NCBI GenBank assembly: GCA_023387985.1
Contig: JAEWHC010000001.1
Location: forward strand, 124,001-188,000
DNA: 64,000 bases
Direction: 5' to 3'
DNA from: Bacteroidota bacterium
GTDB taxonomy: Bacteria; Bacteroidota; Bacteroidia; Chitinophagales; Chitinophagaceae
The notes under the pieces were generated by a model. It did not search any database. It saw nothing but the letters and a program-made list of their open reading frames with translations, and was not told where the DNA came from. Below, piece after piece: positions 8,630-16,682 of this stretch. The position numbers and the translations under genes are program-made. Position 1 is the stretch's first letter. Each line of letters begins with the position of its first letter.

Positions 8630-10057
8630 TCAGCAATCCGGTAAACTTATCGGGATTTCCAGTGCCAATCCGCCATCTGCCGTTTCCTTGTATTTGCTGC
8701 TCATGTCTAGTGCGGTATGCCACATGGTATTGATCACTTTGTCCAGTGATACAATCCCGAAATCTGGTGCGCTTTGCATGGCAAGGCGGCTGGCTGTAAT
8801 GGCCTTCATGGCACCCATGGTATTGCGCTCAATACAAGGCACCTGTACAAGACCACCCACCGGGTCACAGGTAAGGCCGAGATGATGTTCCATGGCGATT
8901 TCTGCAGCCATCATAGCTTGCTTTTGCGAGCCTCCTAGGCTTTCGGTCAGGGCAGCCGCGGCCATTGCGCTGCTTACGCCAATTTCCGCCTGGCATCCGC
9001 CCATTGCTGCCGAAATGGTTGCGCCTTTTTTAAAAAGGCTTCCCATCTCACCCGCAGTCAGCAGAAATTGAATAATATTTTCTTCATTGTTCCCATTGCA
9101 AAAGGTAGTGTAGTACATTAATACAGCAGGGATTACTCCGGCAGCGCCATTGGTAGGTGAAGTAACTACCCGTCCGAAGGCGGCATTTTCTTCATTTACG
9201 CCAAGAGCCCAGCAACTTACCCAATCTACTATAGATCCAAAATTGATCTCACATTGTTGAATGGCATTCTGCCAGCTTTCAAAATCGTGGTATTCCTTTC
9301 CTTTCAGCAGACGGTCGTTAATTTCCTTCGCCCTGCGTTTTACATTGAGGCCGCCGGGCAAAAATCCTCCGGTCTGGCTCCCGCGAAACATGCATTCCTT
9401 CATGGCTTTCCAAATGCGCAGTAAACCTTTGCGGGTTTCCTCTTCAGTGCGCCAGGCACCTTCATTTTCGAGCACCACGCCCCAAATGGGAAGCCCGGTA
9501 CTCATACACCAGTGCTGCAACTGGTCGGCAGTCTCCATGGGAAAGGGAAGCAATTTGGAACTTTCTCCTGAGGATTGGGTATCCTCCTGTACCACGAAAC
9601 CACCGCCGATAGAATAAAAGGTTTCACTTATGGATTCGCCGTTTTTATAATCTACCAGAAAGGTTAGCGCATTGGGATGAAAAGGAAGCGATTCGGTCAT
9701 TAAAAACAAGAGATCCTGTTCATAATCAAAACGGAGGTCCACTGCTCCGCCCAGCCTGATTACCTGATCACGTTTGATTTGCGCCACTTTGGGATTGATT
9801 GATGCCGTATCCATCGTTTCAGCGTCTTCGCCCATCAGCCCCATCAGCACGGCAATATCCGTTCCATGTCCAATTCCGGTTTTCGCCAGGGATCCGTAAA
9901 GCAAAATCTGTAAATGGGATACTTCATCCAATGGCCCCCTTGCTTTGATCTTTTCCACCATTTGCAAGGCCGCCTTCCAGGGCCCGAGTGTGTGGCTGCT
10001 GCTTGGTCCGACTCCAATTTTGAAAATATCGAAAACAGAAATGGCTTCGTAGGGCAT
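8630..10057 (-). CDS. sdaA: L-serine ammonia-lyase, iron-sulfur type
   Basis: A 475-residue single-chain L-serine dehydratase that converts L-serine to pyruvate and ammonia with a labile 4Fe-4S cluster. The beta-type domain begins with SVFDIFKIGVGPSSSHTLGP. The alpha-type domain carries TSPTNGAAGVIPAVL, GGCQAEIGVSSAMAA and LTCDPVGGLVQVPCIERN, whose cysteines are the expected cluster ligands together with TTFCNG. Length and order fit the fused form. The upstream FKBP gene ends 24 nt away, and the DUF4294 frame opens right after the stop codon, so these genes are likely co-transcribed although they show no clear functional link. Confidence 0.96.
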   Translation of the reverse strand: MPYEAISVFDIFKIGVGPSSSHTLGPWKAALQMVEKIKARGPLDEVSHLQILLYGSLAKTGIGHGTDIAVLMGLMGEDAETMDTASINPKVAQIKRDQVIRLGGAVDLRFDYEQDLLFLMTESLPFHPNALTFLVDYKNGESISETFYSIGGGFVVQEDTQSSGESSKLLPFPMETADQLQHWCMSTGLPIWGVVLENEGAWRTEEETRKGLLRIWKAMKECMFRGSQTGGFLPGGLNVKRRAKEINDRLLKGKEYHDFESWQNAIQQCEINFGSIVDWVSCWALGVNEENAAFGRVVTSPTNGAAGVIPAVLMYYTTFCNGNNEENIIQFLLTAGEMGSLFKKGATISAAMGGCQAEIGVSSAMAAAALTESLGGSQKQAMMAAEIAMEHHLGLTCDPVGGLVQVPCIERNTMGAMKAITASRLAMQSAPDFGIVSLDKVINTMWHTALDMSSKYKETADGGLALEIPISLPDC

Positions 10058-10081
10058 GGGATTCTTTTTGCCTCTAATTTA

Positions 10082-10564
10082 CTATAAAAAATCCACGAGG
10101 GTAAACTCGAAGTATAACGGGGTATTGGGGTCAATTTCGCCCCTGCCTTCGCAGCCATAAGCCAGGCTGCTGGGAACAATCAGCCTCATGCGGCCGCCCT
10201 TGCCAATCATGGGCATGGCCTTTTGCCAGCCTTGTATCATTTCCAATAAACGGAAACCTGTGGCACCCGGGTTGGTTTGTTCATCGAAAACAGAACCATC
10301 CATATGGGTTCCTTTATAAATTACATAAATCGTACTGTTCGTATTTGGTTTGGCGAGGCCACCTTCATCCAAAATCTGGTAAAACATTCCTTCAGGCGAT
10401 TTTACTCCCGTCATTCCATTTGCCGCCATAAAGCTTCTCATGACTGATTCCTCCTGTTCAGGCGGTACGTCCTTACATTCGTCTGAATTCTTGGTACAGG
10501 AAGAAAATGCTGCCAGTACAGCTACAAAGGTTAGGGTCCTAAGGGTGTTTTTAATTGTTTTCAT
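10082..10564 (-). CDS. FKBP-type peptidyl-prolyl isomerase lipoprotein
   Basis: A 160-residue protein with a lipoprotein signal (lipobox FSSC, Cys23), then a linker and one FKBP domain from about residue 60 to the end: VIYKGTHMDGSVFDE, a GWQKAMPMIGKGGRMRLIVPSSLAYG core and the closing YFEFTLVDFL strand. It should speed prolyl isomerisation during folding of envelope proteins, anchored to a membrane facing the periplasm. Its start lies 14 bp inside the end of the upstream small membrane protein gene, so translation is probably coupled. Confidence 0.92.
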   Translation of the reverse strand: MKTIKNTLRTLTFVAVLAAFSSCTKNSDECKDVPPEQEESVMRSFMAANGMTGVKSPEGMFYQILDEGGLAKPNTNSTIYVIYKGTHMDGSVFDEQTNPGATGFRLLEMIQGWQKAMPMIGKGGRMRLIVPSSLAYGCEGRGEIDPNTPLYFEFTLVDFL

Positions 10565-10895
10565 TCGTTTCGGATTGATTCTGATGTGTTTTATTTTTTT
10601 TAATGAGTAATTCGCGGTAAGCCTGTTCCTTTCTGTCCCATTGCAATTTTTTGGAAAATATGGCGATAAAGACCGCGATGATCACAATAGCCACGACCAA
10701 TACCCAAGGGTTAAAACTGCTGTGAGCTACCATATCGGCCCGCTTATACCAACCGGAAATGAAATTGAGAAACAGGGCAATTCCAAACAAGGCGCCAATG
10801 GGTAAACCCAATGCCAGCTGTCGCCAAATTTTCTTCTCTCTGACACGGTTTTTCTCCCAGTAATTCAAAAACTTCTCTTCACGATCGTTGAGCAT
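10551..10895 (-). CDS. small two-TM membrane protein, 114 aa
   Basis: I placed the start at ATG 10895 (MLNDREEKF), not the in-frame ATG at 10919. An exact -7 promoter element lies between them, only 4 nt before 10895. The protein has a charged N-terminus (EEKFLNYWEKNRVREKK), two membrane segments (about residues 27-45 and 62-82) and a basic, Asn/Gln-rich tail. I do not recognise a named family. It overlaps the FKBP gene by 14 bp and is the first gene of the probable operon with FKBP, sdaA and the DUF4294 gene. Confidence 0.78.
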   Translation of the reverse strand: MLNDREEKFLNYWEKNRVREKKIWRQLALGLPIGALFGIALFLNFISGWYKRADMVAHSSFNPWVLVVAIVIIAVFIAIFSKKLQWDRKEQAYRELLIKKNKTHQNQSETNENN

Positions 10896-10899
10896 TACG

Positions 10900-10907
10900 C
10901 AAAAATA
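10900..10907 (-). promoter_or_regulatory. promoter -7 element, likely leaderless transcript
   Basis: TATTTTTG on the minus strand matches TAnnTTTG exactly and ends 4 nt before the ATG at 10895. In Bacteroidota the transcription start lies a few bases after this box, so the mRNA would begin at or next to the start codon. Confidence 0.65.
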
Positions 10908-11039
10908 TGGTTTTGGCATGCCCTGTTGTCACTTTCATGGTGCTTTGCGTTTCAAATGAATCGTTAAAGCCCGCAAGATTTCCTGCACTTACTTTATGCT
11001 ACTACCCCAATGACTTACCATTGTAAGATGGATTTCGTT

Positions 11040-11047
11040 TAATTTTG
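11040..11047 (+). promoter_or_regulatory. promoter -7 element of the HU-CCDC81 gene
   Basis: TAATTTTG fits TAnnTTTG exactly and lies 21 nt before the ATG at 11069. It would give a short leader. Confidence 0.6.
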
Positions 11048-11068
11048 TGCCCTTAACTAAAATGAAGA

Positions 11069-12001
11069 ATGGTGGGAGTTGAACAATATATAACGAACTA
11101 CGTTTATCTGAATAAAGAAATTAGTCTTGAAGGCTTGGGAACCATTACACTGAATGACGCCATTCCTGATGGCTCTCTGACCAAAAAAGAGCTTACCCCT
11201 GTTGCCAATCTAGAATTCCTGAATAAGCCTTCGGTCCAGACTACGCCGGATTTTGTTACCTACTACAGCGAAATGCGTGGAAAAATTATGCCCATTGCCG
11301 AGAATGACATCCATGCCTTTTTAAGCACCACCATTCAATTGCTGAATATTGGCAACCCGGTGGAATTCAAAGGCCTCGGAACCATCAGCAAACAAAAAAA
11401 CGGCTCGCTCATGATGACTCCCGGTTATTTTGTGCCGTTGCTCAATGAACAGGCCCAAGCCCGGCGGATTAAGGAAAGACTGAGTGAACAACCGGCAGAA
11501 TTCAATGAGTATCATAAAAAAGAGCGTGCCCGCAGGACGGGAGTCAACTGGCTCGTATATCTTTTGCTTGGATTGCTGATTGCTGCCCTGGCCTTTGCCG
11601 CATACTGGTTTATTTTAAAATCAGAACCTACAGCCACCGAAACCGATGCAAGCGCCAATGCCGGCGATACGGTAATTCCCATTGAATCAACCACACCACT
11701 CAACCTGGATTCGCTCAGGGCTGATTCCACGGGCGGCATGAACATTTTCGCCCCCATTGCTGACAGCAATTTGGTGGTAAGCTGGAAGGCTTTCTTCCGT
11801 GACGAAACCAATAAAGCCACTGCTTTGCAGGCTATGAGCCGGTACAGCAGTACACAGTCCCCGGTCCAGATGGAAACCCGGGATTCGGTAACTTTCCGCT
11901 TTTTCGTACCCGTAGAATCAAATATTCGGGATACCTCTTATAAGCGCGACAGCATCCGCCGATTTTTTGCCAGGCCGGTAACTTTGGAAAGAATGAATTA
12001 A
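11069..12001 (+). CDS. HU-CCDC81 domain membrane protein
   Basis: A 310-residue protein. The N-terminal half (about residues 1-135) fits the two tandem HU-CCDC81 bacterial domains: a VEQYITNYVYLNKEISLEGLG opening, then a second copy around IHAFLSTTIQLLNIGNPVEF with FKGLGTI. These are relatives of the HU DNA-binding fold found in Bacteroidota. A single membrane helix follows (about residues 160-183), then a Thr/Ala-rich periplasmic linker. Relatives often end with a peptidoglycan-binding SPOR domain. Here the last 70 residues (VVSWKAFFRDETNKATALQAM to the end) do not show one that I can recognise. A role linking nucleoid or cytoplasm to envelope has been suggested for such proteins but is inference. 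Confidence 0.8.
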   Translation: MVGVEQYITNYVYLNKEISLEGLGTITLNDAIPDGSLTKKELTPVANLEFLNKPSVQTTPDFVTYYSEMRGKIMPIAENDIHAFLSTTIQLLNIGNPVEFKGLGTISKQKNGSLMMTPGYFVPLLNEQAQARRIKERLSEQPAEFNEYHKKERARRTGVNWLVYLLLGLLIAALAFAAYWFILKSEPTATETDASANAGDTVIPIESTTPLNLDSLRADSTGGMNIFAPIADSNLVVSWKAFFRDETNKATALQAMSRYSSTQSPVQMETRDSVTFRFFVPVESNIRDTSYKRDSIRRFFARPVTLERMN

Positions 12002-12014
12002 ACCGCATCCAGCT

Positions 12015-12728
12015 ATGCATTGCAAAAAAGCGGGATTTGCGGGTTATATTGTTTTTGCGGCCATACATCTACTCATCCTGGTTTTTGCAGAAGACAGTGC
12101 CTGGAGAATGCTTACCAAGATATTTATGATGCCTATTCTACTAGGAATCATTTTCTGCATGCGCAGGCAAATCTCTTCAAAAACTATTACCTGGCTGAGT
12201 GTCGCAGTCTCCATGAGCTGGTTGGGAGATATCTTTTTGCTTTTTGATGATCAGCAGCCCGTCTTCTTTATGCTTGGGCTGGGTGCATTTTTACTGGCCC
12301 ATATTGCCTACCTGTTTTTAACCCTCCCGGGGTTTTCCGCCCGGCCCGGCTACCTGGTCTTATTCATGGTGGCAACCGCATTGTATGGCGTGTTGCTGGT
12401 AAAACTCCTCAATCCCCGGCTGGGAGAATTACAGATTCCGGTTTATATCTATGCATTCGCCCTCTGCGGATTGTTGGCTTCGGCCATCGGCAATGCCCAT
12501 AGATTCTCAATGTTTACCTACGGGTTACTGACTTTTGGAGCGGCTTCATTTGTTGCTTCCGATTCCATTCTTGCATTTCAGAAATTCATTGGACCGCTTA
12601 ATGGAGGCAACATAGCGGTCATGTCAACCTATTTAGCTGCGCAGGCTTTTCTTGTTGCGGCATTCCTGGATAACGGAAAACAACAAGGCCGCCACAACAA
12701 AGCGACGGCCCTGAAGGTTCACCAATAA
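12015..12728 (+). CDS. lysoplasmalogenase family membrane protein (YhhN/TMEM86)
   Basis: A 237-residue protein made almost entirely of about eight membrane helices. The family pattern is visible: LTKIFMMPILLGI, an SWLGDIFLLF motif with a conserved Asp, LAHIAYLFL with His, and a late GAASFVASDSILAFQKF containing another acidic residue. Characterised relatives hydrolyse the vinyl-ether bond of lysoplasmalogens. In bacteria without plasmalogens the substrate is uncertain. It starts 13 nt after the HU-CCDC81 stop codon, so the two may share a transcript. It ends 8 nt before a convergent gene. Confidence 0.88.
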   Translation: MHCKKAGFAGYIVFAAIHLLILVFAEDSAWRMLTKIFMMPILLGIIFCMRRQISSKTITWLSVAVSMSWLGDIFLLFDDQQPVFFMLGLGAFLLAHIAYLFLTLPGFSARPGYLVLFMVATALYGVLLVKLLNPRLGELQIPVYIYAFALCGLLASAIGNAHRFSMFTYGLLTFGAASFVASDSILAFQKFIGPLNGGNIAVMSTYLAAQAFLVAAFLDNGKQQGRHNKATALKVHQ

Positions 12729-12736
12729 ATCCCGAA

Positions 12737-13360
12737 CTATCGGTTATCCTTCTTTCTTCCCGTTACATCTACTTTTTCAGACTTTTTGGTCTTCGTAGTG
12801 GTAGTTGTTCCGGATTTCTTTCTGCCAGTAACATCAACCTTGTCGTTTTCTTTTTTACGATCGGTACGGTTATCATTATCTCTGTCAGTATATACTCCAC
12901 CAGTACGGTCGCGGCGCGTATCATTTCTGCGCTCGAACACTCCGCCGTTGTTGGTGCCTATGCGATTGCCATTTGCATGATAGGTTGCACTTCTTGTTCC
13001 GCCAAACAAACCGCCGTCAAAGTGAGCGGTCCATGTACCACGGTTTTTGGTCCAGCTTACGTCCCTTGCATTGGGATAATCATTGTAGAAAGCTTGATGC
13101 ACACGTGTCGGAACATTCTTAGAATACTTTCCATTACCCTGGTTTCCCCTGTTGTTTTCATAACGGCCATTTCGGTCGTCATCATCATCCCATCGGCGGT
13201 CTTTGGCTTTGGTATTTCCTTTCTGGCGACCGGTAACGTCCACTTTTTCGTTTTTTCCGTTATTGCTTTTATTGGCCTTGCCATTGCCTTTTCCATTGTT
13301 CTGGGCAATTGCTCCCATACCCATGAAAACCAATGCAGCCATAAGAGTAATTTTCTTCAT
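12737..13360 (-). CDS. secreted repeat protein with PepSY-like core
   Basis: A 207-residue protein with a signal peptide (cut after AIAQ, residue 20). The flanks are low-complexity, rich in Lys, Asn, Gly, Asp and Arg. A KVDVTGR(K/Q)K motif occurs three times, at residues 39-47, 174-182 and 196-204. The middle (about 83-135: VPTRVHQAFYNDYPNARDVSW, GTWTAHF) resembles the PepSY-like/DUF2874 fold of Bacteroidota periplasmic proteins. The function is unknown; the high charge suggests binding to polyanions or the cell wall, which is inference. Antisense ORFs opposite this gene arise from its biased composition. Confidence 0.75.
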   Translation of the reverse strand: MKKITLMAALVFMGMGAIAQNNGKGNGKANKSNNGKNEKVDVTGRQKGNTKAKDRRWDDDDDRNGRYENNRGNQGNGKYSKNVPTRVHQAFYNDYPNARDVSWTKNRGTWTAHFDGGLFGGTRSATYHANGNRIGTNNGGVFERRNDTRRDRTGGVYTDRDNDNRTDRKKENDKVDVTGRKKSGTTTTTKTKKSEKVDVTGRKKDNR

Positions 13361-13664
13361 TTTTTCCTGTTTTGAGGTTAATAGTAAGATTTTTATTTTT
13401 CCCCGGAGTTTAATATTGATCGTACCGGTTTTTTACAGTTAACAATCTATTTGAATCTCAAGTTGACTAATATCAAAAATCTGTACCATTTAACGAAAGC
13501 CGGTATACCGAAGTAGTTAAAGCATTGAAAATGTTTAACGAATCAGGATGGTTTTACACAAAGCCAAATACGTTAAACCAGCCATCGTGGTAGTATGAAC
13601 AATATTATTACGACTTTCCAAAACCAGGAAACTGAAAATACCGGAAATTCGCAGCTTTGCAATT
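13361..13664. other. intergenic region between divergent genes
   Basis: About 300 AT-rich bases without a credible ORF. At 13652-13659 is CAGCTTTG, one mismatch from the -7 consensus, 5 nt before the ATG of the ABC ATPase gene. No strong hairpin is seen. Confidence 0.5.
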
Positions 13665-14630
13665 ATGGTTTCAGTAAAAAATGTTTCGAAGATATGGGAT
13701 GACCGCAAGGTGCTGGATGAGATTTCTTTCGATTGGGATGGCAACGGAAATCTTGCCATAATTGGTGAGTCGGGCTCCGGAAAAAGTACGTTGTTGAAAT
13801 GCATCGGCGGGGTGGTACAGCCCGCTTCCGGAGAGATCTATGTAAATGGGAATAAAGTTCTGGGACCCGACTGGCATTTGCTTCCTGTGGAAGAGGGCAT
13901 TGGCTATGTAAGCCAGCATTTCGAATTGCCCAGGAATTATCATGTGCTGGAAATGTTGAATTACGCGAATGCACTGAATCCCCAACAGCTTCAGTTGCTT
14001 ATCGAATACTGCAGGTTGAAGCCCCTGCTGTCAAGGATGACCCATCATGGGCTTTCCGGTGGAGAAAAGCAGCGGGTAAACCTTGCTGTGACGCTTACCC
14101 GTAAACCACACCTTTTATTGCTGGATGAACCATTTGCCAATATGGATTCAATGCACAATCACCTTCTCCGGCAGATGCTGCTCAACTGGAAAAACGAAAC
14201 CGGGTTATCTATGATGATGGCAAGCCACAATGCAACTGAAGTTTTGGAATGGGCTGATGAAATCCTGGTTATTCAAAAAGGAAAATTGGTCCAACGGGGA
14301 AAACCTGAGGAAATTTATTACCAGCCTTTTTCTCCTTATGTGGCTGACCTGCTCGGTCCATACAGTCTTTTGCCCTCTAACCTTATTCCATCTTTCGCCG
14401 AAACACCCAACCGGAAGATATTTTTCAGGCCTGCGCAATTGACGCTTGAAGATACCGGTCTAATAATTGCAAAGGGCACTGTGACCGAATCATTATTCAG
14501 GGGTGACCATTATCTCAATAAAATCGATACGGAAGCTGGTATAACCTGGGTGGCAGGAAATCGCAAAGCGGCCGGGGATTCCGTTACAGTTCATACCCCA
14601 CTATCCCGGTTCTGGAGTTTACCGTCATAA
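13665..14630 (+). CDS. ABC transporter ATP-binding protein
   Basis: A 321-residue ATPase. Walker A GESGSGKST is at residues 34-42, the Q-loop at VSQHFE (84), signature LSGGEKQR at 130-137, Walker B LLLLDEP near 150-156 and the H-loop His in MMMASHNATE. After the nucleotide-binding domain, about 100 residues (IFFRPAQLTLEDTGLIIAKG onward) resemble a TOBE-like regulatory domain, as in importer ATPases of the sugar, ion or polyamine class. No permease or binding protein is adjacent, so the partner and substrate are unknown. A near-consensus -7 box ends 5 nt before the ATG. Confidence 0.9.
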   Translation: MVSVKNVSKIWDDRKVLDEISFDWDGNGNLAIIGESGSGKSTLLKCIGGVVQPASGEIYVNGNKVLGPDWHLLPVEEGIGYVSQHFELPRNYHVLEMLNYANALNPQQLQLLIEYCRLKPLLSRMTHHGLSGGEKQRVNLAVTLTRKPHLLLLDEPFANMDSMHNHLLRQMLLNWKNETGLSMMMASHNATEVLEWADEILVIQKGKLVQRGKPEEIYYQPFSPYVADLLGPYSLLPSNLIPSFAETPNRKIFFRPAQLTLEDTGLIIAKGTVTESLFRGDHYLNKIDTEAGITWVAGNRKAAGDSVTVHTPLSRFWSLPS

Positions 14631-14749
14631 AAATCCGGGAGACCGCGTGACATAAAAGTTTCCCCCACGGGAAGATACATTAACGCTTCATTGACTATAA
14701 GCAGGCAGGAAATCCGTTTTACCATCAAATAAATTAAATTAATAAGTCA

Positions 14750-15127
14750 ATGAAAAAGATATACGGATTTCTTTTTATCGCCCTGGCCGCCTTTGTTATG
14801 CCTGCCTGCACAAAGACCATATCCGAACCGGTGGTGATTGACGAAACCGAATGGCTAAATAAAGACCGAGCTATCGTTGTGGCAAGTGATTTCAGTTGTC
14901 CCTATTTTGTGGTGGAAACGCGGTATGGCTACAGTGTTTTACGCAATTGGGGCGGAGGTGCCCCGTATAGCGGAAGCATCCTGTATGGATATTTCGACAG
15001 ATATGGAATGAATACCTATTATGTGCGCAGCGAAAGGCGCCTTATGAATGCGAGCACGCAGGAAATGTGGCTCAGCTATTTCCAGGCTGTGGACATAATC
15101 GAATGGGAATGCGGAACGAATTATTAA
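14750..15127 (+). CDS. hypothetical lipoprotein, 125 aa
   Basis: A 125-residue protein with a lipoprotein signal (lipobox MPAC, Cys20). The mature part is rich in Tyr, Arg and Gly (ETRYGYSVLRNWGGGAPYSG, YFDRYGMNTYYV). I know no family for it. Similar small lipoproteins are frequent in Chitinophagaceae. A clear terminator follows its stop codon. Confidence 0.75.
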   Translation: MKKIYGFLFIALAAFVMPACTKTISEPVVIDETEWLNKDRAIVVASDFSCPYFVVETRYGYSVLRNWGGGAPYSGSILYGYFDRYGMNTYYVRSERRLMNASTQEMWLSYFQAVDIIEWECGTNY

Positions 15128-15145
15128 AAAGCACTTCAAATGCTG

Positions 15146-15169
15146 CCGGCCCTTTGAGGCCGGTTTTTT
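15146..15169 (+). terminator. intrinsic terminator after the small lipoprotein
   Basis: CCGGCC (15146-15151) pairs with GGCCGG (15158-15163) around a 6-nt loop, followed by six Ts. The last T is also the first base of the next promoter's -7 box. Confidence 0.88.
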
Positions 15170-15176
15170 ATTTTTG
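15169..15176 (+). promoter_or_regulatory. promoter -7 element overlapping a terminator
   Basis: TATTTTTG matches the consensus exactly. It overlaps the terminator T tract and ends 7 nt before the ATG at 15184. It decides the hydrolase start: an upstream in-frame ATG at 15067 would lie inside the previous gene. Confidence 0.65.
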
Positions 15177-15183
15177 TACCCTG

Positions 15184-15882
15184 ATGGAAAAAGAAAACAC
15201 ACATCATATTTATTGTATCAGCGGACTTGGTGGCGATTTCCGGATATTTAAAAACATCCATATCCGCAACGCCCAGTTGCATCCCATCAACTGGACTATG
15301 CCTTTACCCGGAGAAACCATGCAAAGTTTTGCGCAAAAATTAAGCGGACAGATTAAACACCCGGATCCCATATTGCTTGGGGTATCCTTTGGCGGAATGC
15401 TTGCAACAGAAATGAGCCGCCTGATCCCGGTAAAGAAAACCATTGTAATCAGCAGTTGTAAAATGCCTGGTGAAATTTCCGGATTTATTAAAGTCGCCGG
15501 CCGACTCTCCATGCACAGGTACATTCCTTACTGGAAATTTTTACACAACAACAATTTCAACAGGTTTTTCTTTGATGTACATTCAAATGAGGAAGAGTTG
15601 TATATAAAACGGCTCATGCTGAATCAGTCGAAGATCGATTTTGTAAGACGCTGCGTTGATCTTATTCTGAACTGGAAAACTCAGGGACCACTTCCCGAAA
15701 ACCTCGTTCACATTCATGGTCATCAGGACAGGCTGCTTACGCCAAAAAAAGTGAAAGCCGATTACTGGATAAATGACGGTGGCCATTTTATGATTTGGAA
15801 CCGTGCAAACGAAATAAATCAGATCATTGAAAACGAACTGGGTAAAATGGAAAAACCCATGCCAAAAGCTGGCATGGGCTGA
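15184..15882 (+). CDS. alpha/beta hydrolase family protein
   Basis: A 232-residue cytoplasmic protein of the alpha/beta hydrolase fold. It opens with IYCISGLGGDFRIF (oxyanion loop region), and the nucleophile elbow is GVSFGG with Ser around residue 67. The acid is likely Asp in HGHQDRLLTP and the base His in NDGGHFMIWNRANE. The substrate is unknown. I chose ATG 15184 because the promoter lies directly before it. The last codons are part of a terminator hairpin. The frame also reads upstream to 15067, but that part overlaps the lipoprotein gene and terminator and is not credible. Confidence 0.85.
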   Translation: MEKENTHHIYCISGLGGDFRIFKNIHIRNAQLHPINWTMPLPGETMQSFAQKLSGQIKHPDPILLGVSFGGMLATEMSRLIPVKKTIVISSCKMPGEISGFIKVAGRLSMHRYIPYWKFLHNNNFNRFFFDVHSNEEELYIKRLMLNQSKIDFVRRCVDLILNWKTQGPLPENLVHIHGHQDRLLTPKKVKADYWINDGGHFMIWNRANEINQIIENELGKMEKPMPKAGMG

Positions 15883-15889
15883 TTTTTTT
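15851..15889. terminator. bidirectional terminator embedded in the hydrolase 3' end
   Basis: CCCATGCC (15856-15863) pairs perfectly with GGCATGGG (15871-15878). Seven Ts (15883-15889) follow on the plus strand; on the minus strand the stem is followed by five Ts (15851-15855). The stem encodes the last residues of the hydrolase, and the stop codon 15880-15882 lies between stem and T tract. It serves both convergent genes. Confidence 0.85.
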
Positions 15890-15905
15890 CTTGCGTTACG
15901 GTTTC

Positions 15906-16313
15906 TTATTTCAATTCATACAACCTGATATCATTCTTTTTTACATCGAGGTAAAAATGCCTTGATACAGATGCATTTCTGTTGCTGAAAGAAATGTTGA
16001 ACTCATTAACTTCACTTGCATAAAGTTTTACCATAAGTTCTTCTTTGGCGGTTTTAATTGATTGCTTGTACAGTTCCAAACCGTTAAGATCGGTAATGCT
16101 CAATATGCCGGACGCATCTTCATGCTGCCCCAGTTCAATTTTCAGCACCACTTCTCCTTTAGGTGAACCCATGCGGGTAATTTCCATACTTGCACGGCTT
16201 TCAGAAAAAGAACGCTCGTTGTTTACGACTTTTTTGTCTGCTTTAGCAGCATTACTTTCAATAGTTGCAAAAGTCAAAATAGCTGCTATAGTCAACATAG
16301 ATACTTTTTTCAT
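15906..16313 (-). CDS. small secreted protein, 135 aa
   Basis: A 135-residue protein with a signal peptide (cut near SNAAKA, residue 23). The remainder looks like a single beta-sandwich: VVLKIELGQHEDASGILSI, LNGLELYKQSIK, LMVKLYASEVNEFNISFS, HFYLDVKKNDIRLYEL. That is similar in style to the strands of Bacteroidota secretion-type C-terminal domains but without the conserved sorting signature. No named family is recognised. It shares a bidirectional terminator with the hydrolase. Confidence 0.75.
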   Translation of the reverse strand: MKKVSMLTIAAILTFATIESNAAKADKKVVNNERSFSESRASMEITRMGSPKGEVVLKIELGQHEDASGILSITDLNGLELYKQSIKTAKEELMVKLYASEVNEFNISFSNRNASVSRHFYLDVKKNDIRLYELK

Positions 16314-16682
16314 AATTCTTCATTTTTAAGATTAAACAAATTTTCATACAGATGAGTATCGAAAACTTTAACGCTCTTGTATTTAAGAGCAATTGTCAAA
16401 CAGTTTTTTAAGTTTGCACCTTTATGTTTCATTTTTTTTAAAAGGTTGTTTGTCATTGTTTGACGATGCAAAACTGCACATGGAAATGATCACAAAAAAA
16501 CAAAAGCACATGCCGAAATCATATACCCACAATGCAAATTTTTTGTTTAATATGTTGTATATCAGATAATTATAAAAGAATGCCGCAGTATACCCAACTG
16601 CATAAAAGGCACCCCCATACAGGAATGATCACTGCATAGTAATATAGAAAATGAAGTTATTCGTTATAAAAGTAATGCGCAA
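16314..16682. other. AT-rich intergenic region
   Basis: Nearly 370 bases with no convincing ORF. A perfect 6-bp hairpin GCTCTT/AAGAGC sits at about 16373-16390 in the presumed promoter region of the minus-strand gene at 15906-16313. Nothing else is recognised. Confidence 0.4.

Noticed and set aside
10896..10919. Upstream ATG at 10919 for the small membrane protein
   Set aside because: An exact -7 promoter element lies between this ATG and the one at 10895, so transcription probably begins after it.
12786..13442. Several long ORFs on the plus strand opposite the KVDVTGRKK protein
   Set aside because: They are hydrophobic or Ser/Val-rich mirror images of the charged, low-complexity minus-strand gene, with no start context or family.
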